A stretch of DNA of 47,597 bases from Myxococcota bacterium (GTDB lineage: Bacteria > Myxococcota_A > UBA9160 > UBA4427): the NCBI GenBank assembly GCA_029268645.1, contig JAQWNI010000247.1, positions 1 through 47,597 on the forward strand, given 5' to 3'. Under the pieces are notes generated by a model. It was not told where the DNA came from, searched no databases, and worked only from the letters and a program-made list of their open reading frames with translations. This document shows, piece by piece, positions 28,376 to 38,073 of the stretch. The translations under genes and the position numbers were made by a program. Every line of letters begins with the position of its first letter. Within the stretch, counting starts at the first letter, position 1.

Positions 28376-29404
28376 ATGAGCAGCGCCCCCGAAACAGCCG
28401 TGACTTGGCAGCAGGACACCGATCCCCGCGATCGAATGAGCGAACTTTCAACCCATCTCAATGGTCGCGTGCTTGGACAACCCGCGCTGATCGAGCGGAT
28501 GCTGATCAGCCTCTTGGCCGATGGCCATATGCTGGTCGAGGGCGCCCCGGGGCTCGCCAAGACCACCGCGGTCAAAGCCCTCGCCGAAGCCATCGAAGCC
28601 GAACATCACCGCATCCAGTTTACGCCAGACCTTCTTCCTGGGGACGTCACGGGAACCGATGTCTTTGAACCGGAAACCGCTCATTTCCGATTCGAACGGG
28701 GACCGATCTTTCACAACTTCGTGCTCGCCGATGAAATCAATCGTGCACCCGCCAAGGTGCAGTCGGCTCTTCTGGAGGCCATGGGGGAACGGCAGATTAC
28801 CGTCGGACAGAACACCTACCCGCTCCCCGAGCTTTTCCTCGTCATGGCGACCCAGAATCCAATCGAGCAGGAGGGCACCTACTCGCTGCCCGAGGCTCAG
28901 CTCGACCGCTTTCTGATGTACGTCCGAGTCGGCCACCCCACGGCCTCGGTCGAACGAGATGTCCTGCGTCTAGCCCGTCAGCAAGCCAGTGCCGCCGGAT
29001 CACCGGACGCCGAAATCGGGTTGGGTGTTTCGGACTTTACACCGCTCACCCAGCAGCAGGTTCTGGCTGCACGACGGGGTGTCGACGCCGTGCATCTCGC
29101 GCCTGTTCTTGAGGACTACATCGTTCGACTGGTCGTCGCGACGCGAGAACCCGATGCCTACGCGCCGGAGCTGGTCGAGCGGATCGAGTGGGGGGCCAGC
29201 CCTCGCGGCACTATTGCCCTAGACCGCTGTGCCCGAGCACGGGCCTGGCTGCAGGGTCGAGACTACGTGTCACCGGAAGACGTGCATGCGGTCGCACCGG
29301 ACGTTCTCCGTCATCGCGTCCTGCTCGCCTACACGGCGCGCGCGGAGGGCATCGAATCGGATGACGTCATCGCGGAACTGATTCGCTCGGTGCCGCTTCC
29401 GTGA
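28376..29404 (+). CDS. MoxR-family AAA+ ATPase
   Basis: MLVEGAPGLAKTTAVKALAEAI...RIQFTPDLLPGDVTGTDVFEP...ADEINRAPAKVQSALLEAMGERQITVGQNTYPLPELFLVMATQNPIEQEGTYSLPEAQLDRF; GGAGG spaced from ATG at 28376. Confidence 0.95.
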   Translation: MSSAPETAVTWQQDTDPRDRMSELSTHLNGRVLGQPALIERMLISLLADGHMLVEGAPGLAKTTAVKALAEAIEAEHHRIQFTPDLLPGDVTGTDVFEPETAHFRFERGPIFHNFVLADEINRAPAKVQSALLEAMGERQITVGQNTYPLPELFLVMATQNPIEQEGTYSLPEAQLDRFLMYVRVGHPTASVERDVLRLARQQASAAGSPDAEIGLGVSDFTPLTQQQVLAARRGVDAVHLAPVLEDYIVRLVVATREPDAYAPELVERIEWGASPRGTIALDRCARARAWLQGRDYVSPEDVHAVAPDVLRHRVLLAYTARAEGIESDDVIAELIRSVPLP

Positions 29405-29459
29405 GCGAGGTCCGTTCAACCCCGCTGTTTGCTCTACGTGATCAACCAAGAGGTTCACG

Positions 29460-30413
29460 ATGATTCAAGATCAACCCACATTCCCGTCTGGAGGCGCGTC
29501 GACCACTGCTGCGGCCTTGGTCGAACTCTGTCGACGGACGCCACCTCCGTGCCACGACGACCCACGTCGCGGTTCGATGCATGCACTGGCCGGTCCCTAC
29601 CTCTCGAGTTTTCGCGGGGGGGGCATCGAGTTCGATGAGCTGCGGGCCTATCAGCCTGGAGACGACGTCCGCAGCATCGATTGGCGGGTGACGGCGCGAA
29701 CCGGTCGGCCCCACAGCCGCGTCTTTCGTGAAGACCACGAACAGCCGGTCTGGCTGTTGACCGACCTGGGTCCCGCCATGCGGTTCGGGACCCGACGGGC
29801 TTTCAAGTCGGTGGCCGCAGCCGAAGCCAGTGCGCTGCTCTCGTGGTGGTCCGTCGAAGCCGGTGACCGGGTCGGGGGATTCGTGTTGGGCGAAGACAGT
29901 TGCGTGGCGCATCCGCCCCGCGGCCAGCAAGCCCGACATTGGGCATTCCTGCAGGCGTTGGCCAATGCCACGGAGCCCGTCGAAGCCAAGGATGAGGACG
30001 ACAACGCGGCCGTTTCCCTGGATGCGGCCTTGGGCCGTTTGGCCACTGCCGTCCATCCGGGCAGCCGAGTTTTCGTCATCAGTGATTTTGAGGGACTCGG
30101 TCCAGCCGGCCGCCGACACCTCGTCCAGCTGGCTCGCTGGTGCGATGTTCGCTGCGTCTTGGTGTACGACGTCCTCGAAGCCCACGCGCCGCCGAACGGC
30201 GAATACCGCATTCATGATGGATCGGGAAGCCGGGCCATCGCAGTGGGCGGGCGTCGCCCACGGCAGGACTACGAAGACCTCTTCCACGAGCGAGTCGAAG
30301 AACTCCGCCACTTCTGCCAGGCCCATCGAATTGAATTAATGGCCCTGCGGACCGACGAAAACCCCGGCGATGTTCTATCCCCGTCCCGATCCAGAATGGG
30401 AGGTCGCTCATGA
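29460..30413 (+). CDS. DUF58 domain protein
   Basis: HALAGPYLSSFRGGGIEFDELRAYQPGDDVRSIDWRVTARTGRPHSRVFREDHEQPVWLLTDLGPAMRFGTRRAFKSVAAAEASALLSW. Confidence 0.93.
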   Translation: MIQDQPTFPSGGASTTAAALVELCRRTPPPCHDDPRRGSMHALAGPYLSSFRGGGIEFDELRAYQPGDDVRSIDWRVTARTGRPHSRVFREDHEQPVWLLTDLGPAMRFGTRRAFKSVAAAEASALLSWWSVEAGDRVGGFVLGEDSCVAHPPRGQQARHWAFLQALANATEPVEAKDEDDNAAVSLDAALGRLATAVHPGSRVFVISDFEGLGPAGRRHLVQLARWCDVRCVLVYDVLEAHAPPNGEYRIHDGSGSRAIAVGGRRPRQDYEDLFHERVEELRHFCQAHRIELMALRTDENPGDVLSPSRSRMGGRS

Positions 30414-30928
30414 CACCCCAAAGTGAAGCCCTGAGTGCCCTGCGCGACATCCACCTGCCTGAGACGGTAGGGCTTTGGCCTTTGGCGCCGGGCTGGTGGG
30501 TGCTCGCTGCTGTCCTTTTCGGTGCATCGCTTTTCTTCTTTGTCTGGATCCGGGCTCGCCGTCGAAGCCCCAACCGTACCGCGCTGGCGCTGGTCGAAGA
30601 CCTCAGCCAACGCTTTGATGAAGATCACGACGCCGTCGCTCTCGCCACCGGCCTGTCTGAAGTGTTGAGACGGATGGCCCTGGTGCGCTTCGGGCGCACC
30701 TCGGCGGCGCCTTTGCATGGGGCCGCCCGCGCGCGGTCGATGGCCCATGGAAAGGGCCAGAACACGGTGTCTCAGGAATTGATCGAGCGACTTGAAACAG
30801 TCGTCTATGCCGGGCCACGTTTCGAAATCGAACCCGATGAGGAACGACGCTGGATCAGTGCGGTCCGGTCCTTCATTCAGACCCGCAATCCTGCGTCGGC
30901 TCCAGCCCTTGGAGGTGCCGGATCATGA
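30410..30928 (+). CDS. DUF4381 domain protein
   Basis: LRDIHLPETVGLWPLAPGWWVLAAVLFGASLFFFVWIRARRR...LSEVLRRMALVRFGRTSAAPLHG; ATGA overlap with the DUF58 gene. Confidence 0.88.
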   Translation: MTPQSEALSALRDIHLPETVGLWPLAPGWWVLAAVLFGASLFFFVWIRARRRSPNRTALALVEDLSQRFDEDHDAVALATGLSEVLRRMALVRFGRTSAAPLHGAARARSMAHGKGQNTVSQELIERLETVVYAGPRFEIEPDEERRWISAVRSFIQTRNPASAPALGGAGS

Positions 30929-32037
30929 TCGAACTCGCCCAACCGTGGATGCTGGTGCTGCTTCCCTTGCCCTTGCTGGCTTGGTGGTTGTTGCCCGCGG
31001 CACGCTCCGGAAACGCCGCCGCGATCAGGCTTCCCTTCCATCGACGTTTTGAAACCCTGTCCGCAGGGACCGGGGGACAGATTCGCCGATCGGGCAGCAT
31101 TATCGCCCTGAAGAGTTTGGCCTGGTGCCTCTTGGTGTTGGCGGCCGCACAGCCGGTCTGGTTGGGTGCAGCCCAAACGGTCTCGACCCAGGGGCGAGAT
31201 CTGATGTTGGCTCTCGATCTTTCGGGCAGCATGGAGACACCGGACTTTGAAGTGCAAGGGCGAGCCGTTGATCGTCTCACCGTGGTTCGTGAAGTCGCCA
31301 AGCACTTCGTCGACCAGCGAGAAGGCGACCGGCTCGGACTGGTTTTGTTCGGTTCGCGGGCCTATCTGCAAGCCCCGATCACGCGAGACCGAGCCACCTT
31401 GATCGAGTTGCTGGACGAAGCCGAATTGGGCTTGGCGGGAGAAGAGACCGCCATTGGGGACGCGATCGGCATTTCCGTCAAGCATCTTCGAGAACGGCCC
31501 GCCGACGAGCGGGTGCTGATCTTGCTCTCCGACGGCGAAAACACCGCCGGCACCCTCGACCCCATGGAGGCCGCCGACTTGGCGGCCGCCGCGGGCGTCC
31601 GGGTCTACACCATCGGGATTGGCAGTGGGCTTCAGAGAATGAGAACGCCCTTCGGAACCCAGATGGTTCCCGGCGGCGGGCTGGATGAACGCGCGCTGGA
31701 GCAGATCGCCGCTAAAACCGGGGGGCGCTATTTTCGAGCGCGGGATACCGCCGGCTTGATTGCAGCGCACCAGCAGATCGATGCTTTCGAGAAGACCGAG
31801 GGCCAAGCCGTCACCGTGCGACCCACCCGAGCGCTCTTTGATTGGCCGCTCGGTGGGGCCCTCTCGTTGGTCACCCTTTTGTTGGGGGCGGCGTTCATTC
31901 GATCTCTTCTGGGCGAGCGCAACGTCCCCCCCGAACGCTTGCCCTTTGAGTGGCAAACGGAACCCGCGCGACGCCGAAGCCGCCGGTCTGCAGAATCCAT
32001 TTCCTCCGCGAACCAGGAAAGGAGCCTGGCCTCATGA
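30925..32037 (+). CDS. batA: VWA-domain protein, BatA-like
   Basis: N-term TM pair, then RDLMLALDLSGSMETPDF (intact MIDAS DxSxS), GLVLFGSRAYLQAPITRDRATLIELLDEAELGLAGEETAIGDAIG, VLILLSDGENTAGTLDP. Confidence 0.93.
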   Translation: MIELAQPWMLVLLPLPLLAWWLLPAARSGNAAAIRLPFHRRFETLSAGTGGQIRRSGSIIALKSLAWCLLVLAAAQPVWLGAAQTVSTQGRDLMLALDLSGSMETPDFEVQGRAVDRLTVVREVAKHFVDQREGDRLGLVLFGSRAYLQAPITRDRATLIELLDEAELGLAGEETAIGDAIGISVKHLRERPADERVLILLSDGENTAGTLDPMEAADLAAAAGVRVYTIGIGSGLQRMRTPFGTQMVPGGGLDERALEQIAAKTGGRYFRARDTAGLIAAHQQIDAFEKTEGQAVTVRPTRALFDWPLGGALSLVTLLLGAAFIRSLLGERNVPPERLPFEWQTEPARRRSRRSAESISSANQERSLAS

Positions 32038-34010
32038 TGCCCGATCATTTCCACTTTCTTCGCCCTATCTGGTTGTTGGCTGCCGGCCTGATCCCTGTGC
32101 TCTTCCTGTGGGCTCGACAGCAGGGGCGCTCGGCAGGTGCTTGGTCCCGAGTCTGTGATGCGGCCCTCTTGCCCCACCTCCTGGTGGGCGAGCGCAGCCG
32201 CGTCAGACGTTGGCCGGTCTGGGCCTTGGCGACCGCCTGGGGGGCGGCGTGCCTTGCGCTGGCGGGTCCAACCTGGGAGCAGTTGCCCCAGGCCGCCTAC
32301 AGTGAGCCAACCGATACGGTGGCCGTCTTGTCCCTGTCTCCGAGCATGCGGGAACGAGACGTCGCGCCGTCACGGCTCGAACGGGCGCGCTTTGAACTGC
32401 AAGACCTTCTGACCGAGGCAGAAGGCACCGTCGGTCTCGTCATCTTTTCCGAAGAAGCCTATGCGGTGACCCCGCTCACCGACGATGCGCGGGTCATCAC
32501 CGAAACGATTCCGGTTCTTGAGCCGAGGCTTATGCCCGGAAGAGGCGCTCGTTTGGACCGCGGAATCGAGGAGGCGTCCAGACTGCTCGACAACGCTCAA
32601 ACCGGTGAAGGGCGCATTGTTCTCGTGGTCGATCAAGCCGGCGAAAAACCAAGTGCGGCGATTGAAGCCGCCGAACGCGCCGCCGATGCGGGCTATACGG
32701 TTTCCGTCGTCGCGCTGACCGACCAAGACCGAGCCCTGCGCGAAGTGGCCGAAGCCGGTGGCGGGGTCTGGACCTTGCTTCGACCGGATGATTCGGACAT
32801 TCGTGAAGTCCTCATGGCCGGCACCGGCCTGCCCGGTGACCTGGGCAGCCTTCGCCGCAGCCAGGCAGAGGCGGATGTCTGGCGCGATATGGGAGCTTGG
32901 CTGGTTTTGATTCCCCTGGCTCTGGCGCCCTTGGCCTTTCGTCGAGGTTGGGTGGGGTCACTGATGCTCTTCGCCCTGCTTGGGACCGGAGGCGCACCGG
33001 CGCAGGCCGGCGTGGTGGACTGGTTCCGGACCGCCGATCAACAGGGCGCCGCCGCTTTTGAAGCCGGCGAGCACGACGAGGCGGCCCAACGCTTTGAAGA
33101 TCCGGAATGGCAGGCTGCGGCCCGCTATCGCGAAGCCAACTATGAAGCCGCCGTCGAGGCCCTCAGTGAATTGGACTCAGCCCGTGCGCAGTACAATCTC
33201 GGCAACGCCCTAGCGCGTTCAGGGAAACTCGAACAAGCCATCGCGGCCTATGACCAGGCACTCGAACAAGAGCCCTCCAACGAAGACGCCCAATTCAATC
33301 GCGACCTCGTTCAAGATCTCCTCGAGGACCAGCAAAATCAATCGCCTCCGCCTCAACCTGATTCGGAATCCAGCGAATCGGAGTCGGACCAGAATTCCCA
33401 AGACGAGTCCTCAGCGGGACAAGAAGAAAGTCAGGGGCAAGAGACTGCGTCCAACGAGGACTCTGCTTCATCTTCATCCGATGGCTCGTCGGGAGAGTCC
33501 TCTTCGAATGAGTCGGAGAAATCGTCATCGGAGTCCGCGCAAGCGGGCGACCCGTCCCCCGAAGAAGCGGGGGCTTCTGGCGAAAACTCGGAGCAGGCGC
33601 AACCGCAACCGGGCACCGAATCCGCCGCAGCCGAGCCTTCTGAGAACCAAACGGAGGAAGGTCTTCCGCAAAATAAAAATCAGAGACCGACCGATGGGAC
33701 CGAAATCGATCGGCCGACGCCCGCCTCCGAGATGGAAGGCGGTGAGTCCGATTCACCCGAAACCGAAGAGACCGGAACACGCCGAGCAGTGGCCGATGCC
33801 CTGCAACCGGCGGATGACGCGGCCAACCCCTCGGAATCGGCGGTGGCCGCCGCGCCCCCTGTCCAGCCCATGAGCGAGCGAGACCAGGAACTTGAGCAAC
33901 GTCTGAGCCAAGTCCCCGACGATCCAGGGGGGCTGCTCGCCGAAAAACTGCGCCGCCAGTACGCGCAGAAGCAGGGCCTGATACCGAGGAACCGAGGAGG
34001 AAGACGATGA
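32034..34010 (+). CDS. batB: BatB-like VWA-type domain fused to TPR (BatC-like) region and acidic low-complexity tail
   Basis: ATG at 32034 (ATGA overlap with batA); SMRERDVAPSRLERARFELQDLLTEAEGTVGLVIFSEEAYAVTPLTDDARV; TPR-like ARAQYNLGNALARSGKLEQAIAAYDQALEQEPSNEDAQFNRDLVQDLLE; Ser/Glu/Gln-rich tail. Confidence 0.9.
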   Translation: MMPDHFHFLRPIWLLAAGLIPVLFLWARQQGRSAGAWSRVCDAALLPHLLVGERSRVRRWPVWALATAWGAACLALAGPTWEQLPQAAYSEPTDTVAVLSLSPSMRERDVAPSRLERARFELQDLLTEAEGTVGLVIFSEEAYAVTPLTDDARVITETIPVLEPRLMPGRGARLDRGIEEASRLLDNAQTGEGRIVLVVDQAGEKPSAAIEAAERAADAGYTVSVVALTDQDRALREVAEAGGGVWTLLRPDDSDIREVLMAGTGLPGDLGSLRRSQAEADVWRDMGAWLVLIPLALAPLAFRRGWVGSLMLFALLGTGGAPAQAGVVDWFRTADQQGAAAFEAGEHDEAAQRFEDPEWQAAARYREANYEAAVEALSELDSARAQYNLGNALARSGKLEQAIAAYDQALEQEPSNEDAQFNRDLVQDLLEDQQNQSPPPQPDSESSESESDQNSQDESSAGQEESQGQETASNEDSASSSSDGSSGESSSNESEKSSSESAQAGDPSPEEAGASGENSEQAQPQPGTESAAAEPSENQTEEGLPQNKNQRPTDGTEIDRPTPASEMEGGESDSPETEETGTRRAVADALQPADDAANPSESAVAAAPPVQPMSERDQELEQRLSQVPDDPGGLLAEKLRRQYAQKQGLIPRNRGGRR

Positions 34011-35902
34011 TCCATCCCACACGCAAAAATGGACTGATCGGCTGGGGGATCGCCCTTGCGCTGCTGACCACCACCTCGGCGCAGGCCAGGGTCGATGCGC
34101 TGACCGACCGAAGCGAGGTCGCGCTCGGTGAACCGATTCGACTGATGCTTCAGGCCCGAGACGCCGCCTTGAACCAATCACCCGACTTGACGCCTCTTGA
34201 GGAAGACTTTGAGGTACTGGGCGTCTCTCGGGGTTCCCGGACCACGATCGTCAATGGACAGCGAGATGATCTCTTCGAATGGTCGATCACTCTACTACCC
34301 CGCGAAGTGGGCGATCAAGTCATTCCGGCTATTTCTTTCGGAGCAGAAAGCAGTGATCCGCTTCCGGTTTCTGTGGCGAGCGCTCAGCCGCTGAACCACC
34401 CGGTCCAGAGTACCGCGCCAGACAGCCTGGACGCCCGCCCGTCGGGCAACGGAACCCCTGTCACTCTGTCGGCTCGCATCGATGAATCGGATCCGTTCGT
34501 TCAAGAACAGGTGATCTTAACCGTCCGTCTCGAATCCATGATCCCGATCACCGAGGGACAGATCGCCGAACCCCAGGTGGAAGGAGCCTTGGTTGAGCGC
34601 ATCGGAGAGGACCAGCAGGGTTCAAGTGATGTCGACGGACGTTCGGTGAACTGGGTCGAGCGGCGGTATGCGCTCTTTCCCCAGCAGAGCGGGCCGATGG
34701 TCGTCGAGCCGATTGCGTTCGACGGTATCACCCCGCTCCCTGCGACCGCACGGAGCAGACCTTCACGCCGGAGCGGGCTCCGCTCCCGGCTCGATGCCTT
34801 GATGGGCTCCTCCCCCTTTGCGGATTCCTTTTTCGATCAATCCATCATGGACGATTTTTTCGGTGGGTCTTTCGGCGGTGCTTTCGGTCCCCGAGGCCAA
34901 GCCGTCCGGGCATCCACCGATCGAGTCGTGCTGAATGTTCAACCTCGGGCCGATTCGGCCCACGGCGAACGCTGGTTGCCCGCACAAGACCTCGCCATTG
35001 TGGAATTGTGGGAGGAGGGACAAGCGCAGCCGCCGAGTCTCCGTGTGGGGGAACCCGTCGAGCGCATCGTGGCGCTGCGTGCGCGCGGGGTCACCGCCAC
35101 ACAGTTGCCGGAACCCGTGCTGCGAGAGGCGGAGGGCTTTAAGCAATACAACCAACCTGCACGCACCGACACCGCCGAGGAAAACGGCGAAATGGTTGCG
35201 ATCCGCGCGCTGCCCTCAACCCTGATTCCAACCGAGCCCGGTGAATACACGCTGCCCCCGGTAGCCGTCACCTGGTGGGATACCGATGAAGACATCGAGA
35301 AGACCACGACCTTGCCCGCCCGCACGGTTGAAGTCCTGCCCGCGACGGGTGAAGCCCTGGAAGCCCGGGTGGCCCCACCGACCCTGGGCGGGCCCGTTGC
35401 GCCCAACGACGGAACACCCCTCGGACCCGTCGAACAGACCCGAACCGCGGAGACCCTCGACTTGGAGCTCTGGGGTCTGGGCGGCCTCGGTGCATTTTTT
35501 CTGATCGGATGGGGCGGCTGGTGGGTCGCTCACCGACGCCAGGCAACCCCCGCTGCGGGCTGGCGGGTCCGTCGTAGGGCAATCCGTCACAGCGAGAAGA
35601 CGTTGGCAGAGGCCTGTCGCAACGGGAATCCGCTCGCCGCCGAAGCCGCTTTGGTGGACCTCGGCCGGCGGCTCTGGCCGGAAGCCTCCATCGCGTCCAC
35701 CCGCGACTTGGCCCTTCATCTCGAGGATGATGAACTGGAAACGGAGATCACGCTGCTACTCTCCGCTCGTTATGCTGCCGAAAAAGAGGCTTGGAATGGA
35801 GACTCGCTGTGGGCCGCTTGGCGTCTGGCGCGCCGCAGGGCAAAGCCCCGAGCGCGCAAGGCGAGCTTCGTCCCCCTACCCGCCCTGCATCCCGAGTCGT
35901 GA
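34007..35902 (+). CDS. batD: BatD-like membrane-anchored protein
   Basis: SAQARVDALTDRSEVALGEPIRLMLQARD...VLGVSRGSRTTIVNGQRDDLFEWSITLLPREVGDQVIPAISFGAESSDPLPV; C-terminal TM and cytoplasmic helical domain. Confidence 0.9.
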   Translation: MIHPTRKNGLIGWGIALALLTTTSAQARVDALTDRSEVALGEPIRLMLQARDAALNQSPDLTPLEEDFEVLGVSRGSRTTIVNGQRDDLFEWSITLLPREVGDQVIPAISFGAESSDPLPVSVASAQPLNHPVQSTAPDSLDARPSGNGTPVTLSARIDESDPFVQEQVILTVRLESMIPITEGQIAEPQVEGALVERIGEDQQGSSDVDGRSVNWVERRYALFPQQSGPMVVEPIAFDGITPLPATARSRPSRRSGLRSRLDALMGSSPFADSFFDQSIMDDFFGGSFGGAFGPRGQAVRASTDRVVLNVQPRADSAHGERWLPAQDLAIVELWEEGQAQPPSLRVGEPVERIVALRARGVTATQLPEPVLREAEGFKQYNQPARTDTAEENGEMVAIRALPSTLIPTEPGEYTLPPVAVTWWDTDEDIEKTTTLPARTVEVLPATGEALEARVAPPTLGGPVAPNDGTPLGPVEQTRTAETLDLELWGLGGLGAFFLIGWGGWWVAHRRQATPAAGWRVRRRAIRHSEKTLAEACRNGNPLAAEAALVDLGRRLWPEASIASTRDLALHLEDDELETEITLLLSARYAAEKEAWNGDSLWAAWRLARRRAKPRARKASFVPLPALHPES

Positions 35903-35977
35903 CGAGGATTCGGGTCGGGGCCGAGGTGGCCTTGGCCCGATCCCCGAGCCAACACGACGGATGGGAGCCAGACATCG

Positions 35978-36658
35978 ATGAGGCTGCTGCTCGTCGAAGA
36001 CGACCGCATCAGTGCCGACTACTTGGTCAAAGCTCTCGGCGAAAGCGGCCATGTCGTCGATCCGATCTCAGACGGCGCCAAAGGACTCGAACGGGCTAAG
36101 AGTGAAGATTACGACCTCTTGATCGTGGACCGCATGCTACCCGGACTCGATGGTCTCTCACTGATCGAAAAACTCCGCCAATCCGGTGACGACACGCCGG
36201 TCCTGATCGTCAGCGCGCTGGGTGAAGTCGATGATCGCGTTCGCGGTCTGCGGGCCGGTGGCGACGATTATCTCGTCAAGCCTTTTGCCTTCGCGGAACT
36301 CCTCGCCCGGCTCGAAGCGCTGGCGCGGCGGCCGCGGGGAGGCGCGTCCACGCCGAATCGGCTTTCCCTTGCCGACCTCGAACTCGACATTCTTTCGCGC
36401 ACCGTAAAGCGGGGCGACCAAAAAATCGAACTGAAACCCCGCGAATATCAGATCCTTGAATATCTGATGCGCCACACCGGGCACGTGGTCACCCGCACCA
36501 TGTTGCTTGAGGCCGTCTGGGACTACCACTTCGACCCGGAAACAAACGTCATCGATGTGCACATCTCACGCCTGAGGCAAAAGATCGACAAGGGCTTTGA
36601 TCCCCCGCTGCTTCAAACCGTGCGGGGAGCGGGGTACGTGCTTCGTGAGCCAGACTGA
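35978..36658 (+). CDS. OmpR/PhoB-family response regulator
   Basis: MRLLLVEDDRISADYLVKALGESGHVVD...LLIVDRMLPGLDGLSLIEKLR...GGDDYLVKPFAFAELLARLEAL...winged helix LKPREYQILEYLMRHTGHVVTRTMLLEAVWDYHFDPETNVIDVHISRLRQKID. Confidence 0.96.
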   Translation: MRLLLVEDDRISADYLVKALGESGHVVDPISDGAKGLERAKSEDYDLLIVDRMLPGLDGLSLIEKLRQSGDDTPVLIVSALGEVDDRVRGLRAGGDDYLVKPFAFAELLARLEALARRPRGGASTPNRLSLADLELDILSRTVKRGDQKIELKPREYQILEYLMRHTGHVVTRTMLLEAVWDYHFDPETNVIDVHISRLRQKIDKGFDPPLLQTVRGAGYVLREPD

Positions 36659-38009
36659 AAGTCGGCCGCGCATCCGGTCCCGTCTGACCTTAGCCACCAC
36701 TTCACTGGTGCTCGCGGTGAGCGCAGCCGTTGGGGGTGGCCTGCTGATCTGGACCACGGAATCCACCGAAGACCAGCTCGACGAGGAGCTGCGGATCGAG
36801 CTCGCGGATCTCGCGGGACAGAGTCTTCCCAATCACCACGAAGGCCTCTCCGCCGAGCTTGATCGCCGGATGGAAGCGGCCCACGGCGGGGGGATCTACC
36901 TGTACGCGGAATCCTCTTCTCGGATGATCGTTGGATCTTGGCCGCGCTGGCCCAACGAACTAGGAATAGGTCGCGAGGCCCAAACCGTCACCCTGCCTCA
37001 GACTCGAAAATTCGCAGTGCAGCGATCCGTGCGCATCGTGGCCAGGGACCTTCCGGATGGACGCCGATTGGCCGTCGGTCGAGATGTCACCGAACGCGAA
37101 CGGCTCCGAAACACACTGGTCTGGGCCGGGGGGGGTGCACTGGCCGTCGCCCTTCTCCTAGGCATTGGCGGCGGCCTCGCAGTCAGCCGCGGTCTGCTCG
37201 GTCGGGTCGAACGCATGAATGAAACGATCTTGCGCATTCTTCACAGCGGCCGGCGCGAGCGAGTTCCGACACACGCACCTCCCGACGAGTTTGATGCCCT
37301 CGCCGATCACTTCAATCAACTGCTGGACGAAAACGAGGCGCTCATCGACCGCATGCGGGAGGTGACCAACGAGGTCGCCCACGACCTACGCACGCCCCTG
37401 GCCCATGTGCGAACTCGGATTGAGGCAGCCCTCGCCGCCGGAACCGAGGTCGAATCCGATCTTCTCGTCGACCTGCGACAAGATGTCGACCGGATTCTCG
37501 AAACCTTCAACGCACTGCTGCGCATTGCCCAGATCGAGACCGGCCGGGCCCGGGAAGAAATGCAGCCCGTCGACCTCTCTCAGATCGCCCTTGATGTCTG
37601 CGAACTCTATGAGCCCGCTGCCGAAGAAGCCGGATTAGAGCTCATTCAGCAAATCGAAGGCGGGGTGCGAGTGATGGGACATACCCACTTACTCGCCCAA
37701 GCCATGACGAACTTGATCGAAAATGCCCTCAAATATGCCGGGCAAGGCGCAGTGACCGTTTCTCTTGAGCACACCGCCGAGGGCGCGAAGCTCGCCGTCC
37801 GCGACCATGGACCCGGCATTGCGGCAGCGGACCGCACCCGTGCACTCCAACGCTTTGCCCGACTTGAGGCATCCCGGAGCCGACCCGGCGCGGGCCTTGG
37901 CCTTTCTTTAGTCGCCGCGGTGGCAGAACTCCACGAAGCCTCCCTCGTGCTAGAAGATGCAGCACCGGGACTTCGAGTCGTCATCGGACTCAAAAGCAGA
38001 CTCGACTGA
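36645..38009 (+). CDS. Sensor histidine kinase (HAMP, HisKA, HATPase)
   Basis: Two TM segments, EVAHDLRTPLAHVRTRIEAAL (H-box), NLIENALKYAGQGAVTVSL, VRDHGPGIAAADR, RPGAGLGLSLV; GTG at 36645 overlapping the RR stop preferred over 36597. Confidence 0.95.
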   Translation: MSQTESRPRIRSRLTLATTSLVLAVSAAVGGGLLIWTTESTEDQLDEELRIELADLAGQSLPNHHEGLSAELDRRMEAAHGGGIYLYAESSSRMIVGSWPRWPNELGIGREAQTVTLPQTRKFAVQRSVRIVARDLPDGRRLAVGRDVTERERLRNTLVWAGGGALAVALLLGIGGGLAVSRGLLGRVERMNETILRILHSGRRERVPTHAPPDEFDALADHFNQLLDENEALIDRMREVTNEVAHDLRTPLAHVRTRIEAALAAGTEVESDLLVDLRQDVDRILETFNALLRIAQIETGRAREEMQPVDLSQIALDVCELYEPAAEEAGLELIQQIEGGVRVMGHTHLLAQAMTNLIENALKYAGQGAVTVSLEHTAEGAKLAVRDHGPGIAAADRTRALQRFARLEASRSRPGAGLGLSLVAAVAELHEASLVLEDAAPGLRVVIGLKSRLD

Positions 38010-38013
38010 AGGG

Positions 38014-38049
38014 TGCGACCGAAGCCCCCGGGGCTTCCGGGGTCGCGCA
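38014..38049. terminator. Strong hairpin between convergent genes, candidate bidirectional terminator
   Basis: TGCGACC-GAAGCC-CCCGG-GGCTTC-CGG-GGTCGC(G)CA: nested complementary arms directly after the histidine kinase stop. Confidence 0.5.
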
Positions 38050-38073
38050 TCCCACTCCCCGACGAGGGCCGAC

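Noticed and set aside
30877-31956. 359-aa minus-strand ORF
   Set aside because: Antisense to batA; no recognisable domain, composition like other shadow ORFs.
33295-34074. 259-aa minus-strand and 207-aa plus-strand alternative ORFs over the BatB tail
   Set aside because: Shadow frames of the Ser/Glu-rich low-complexity region; the BatB-TPR frame is continuous and has domain support.
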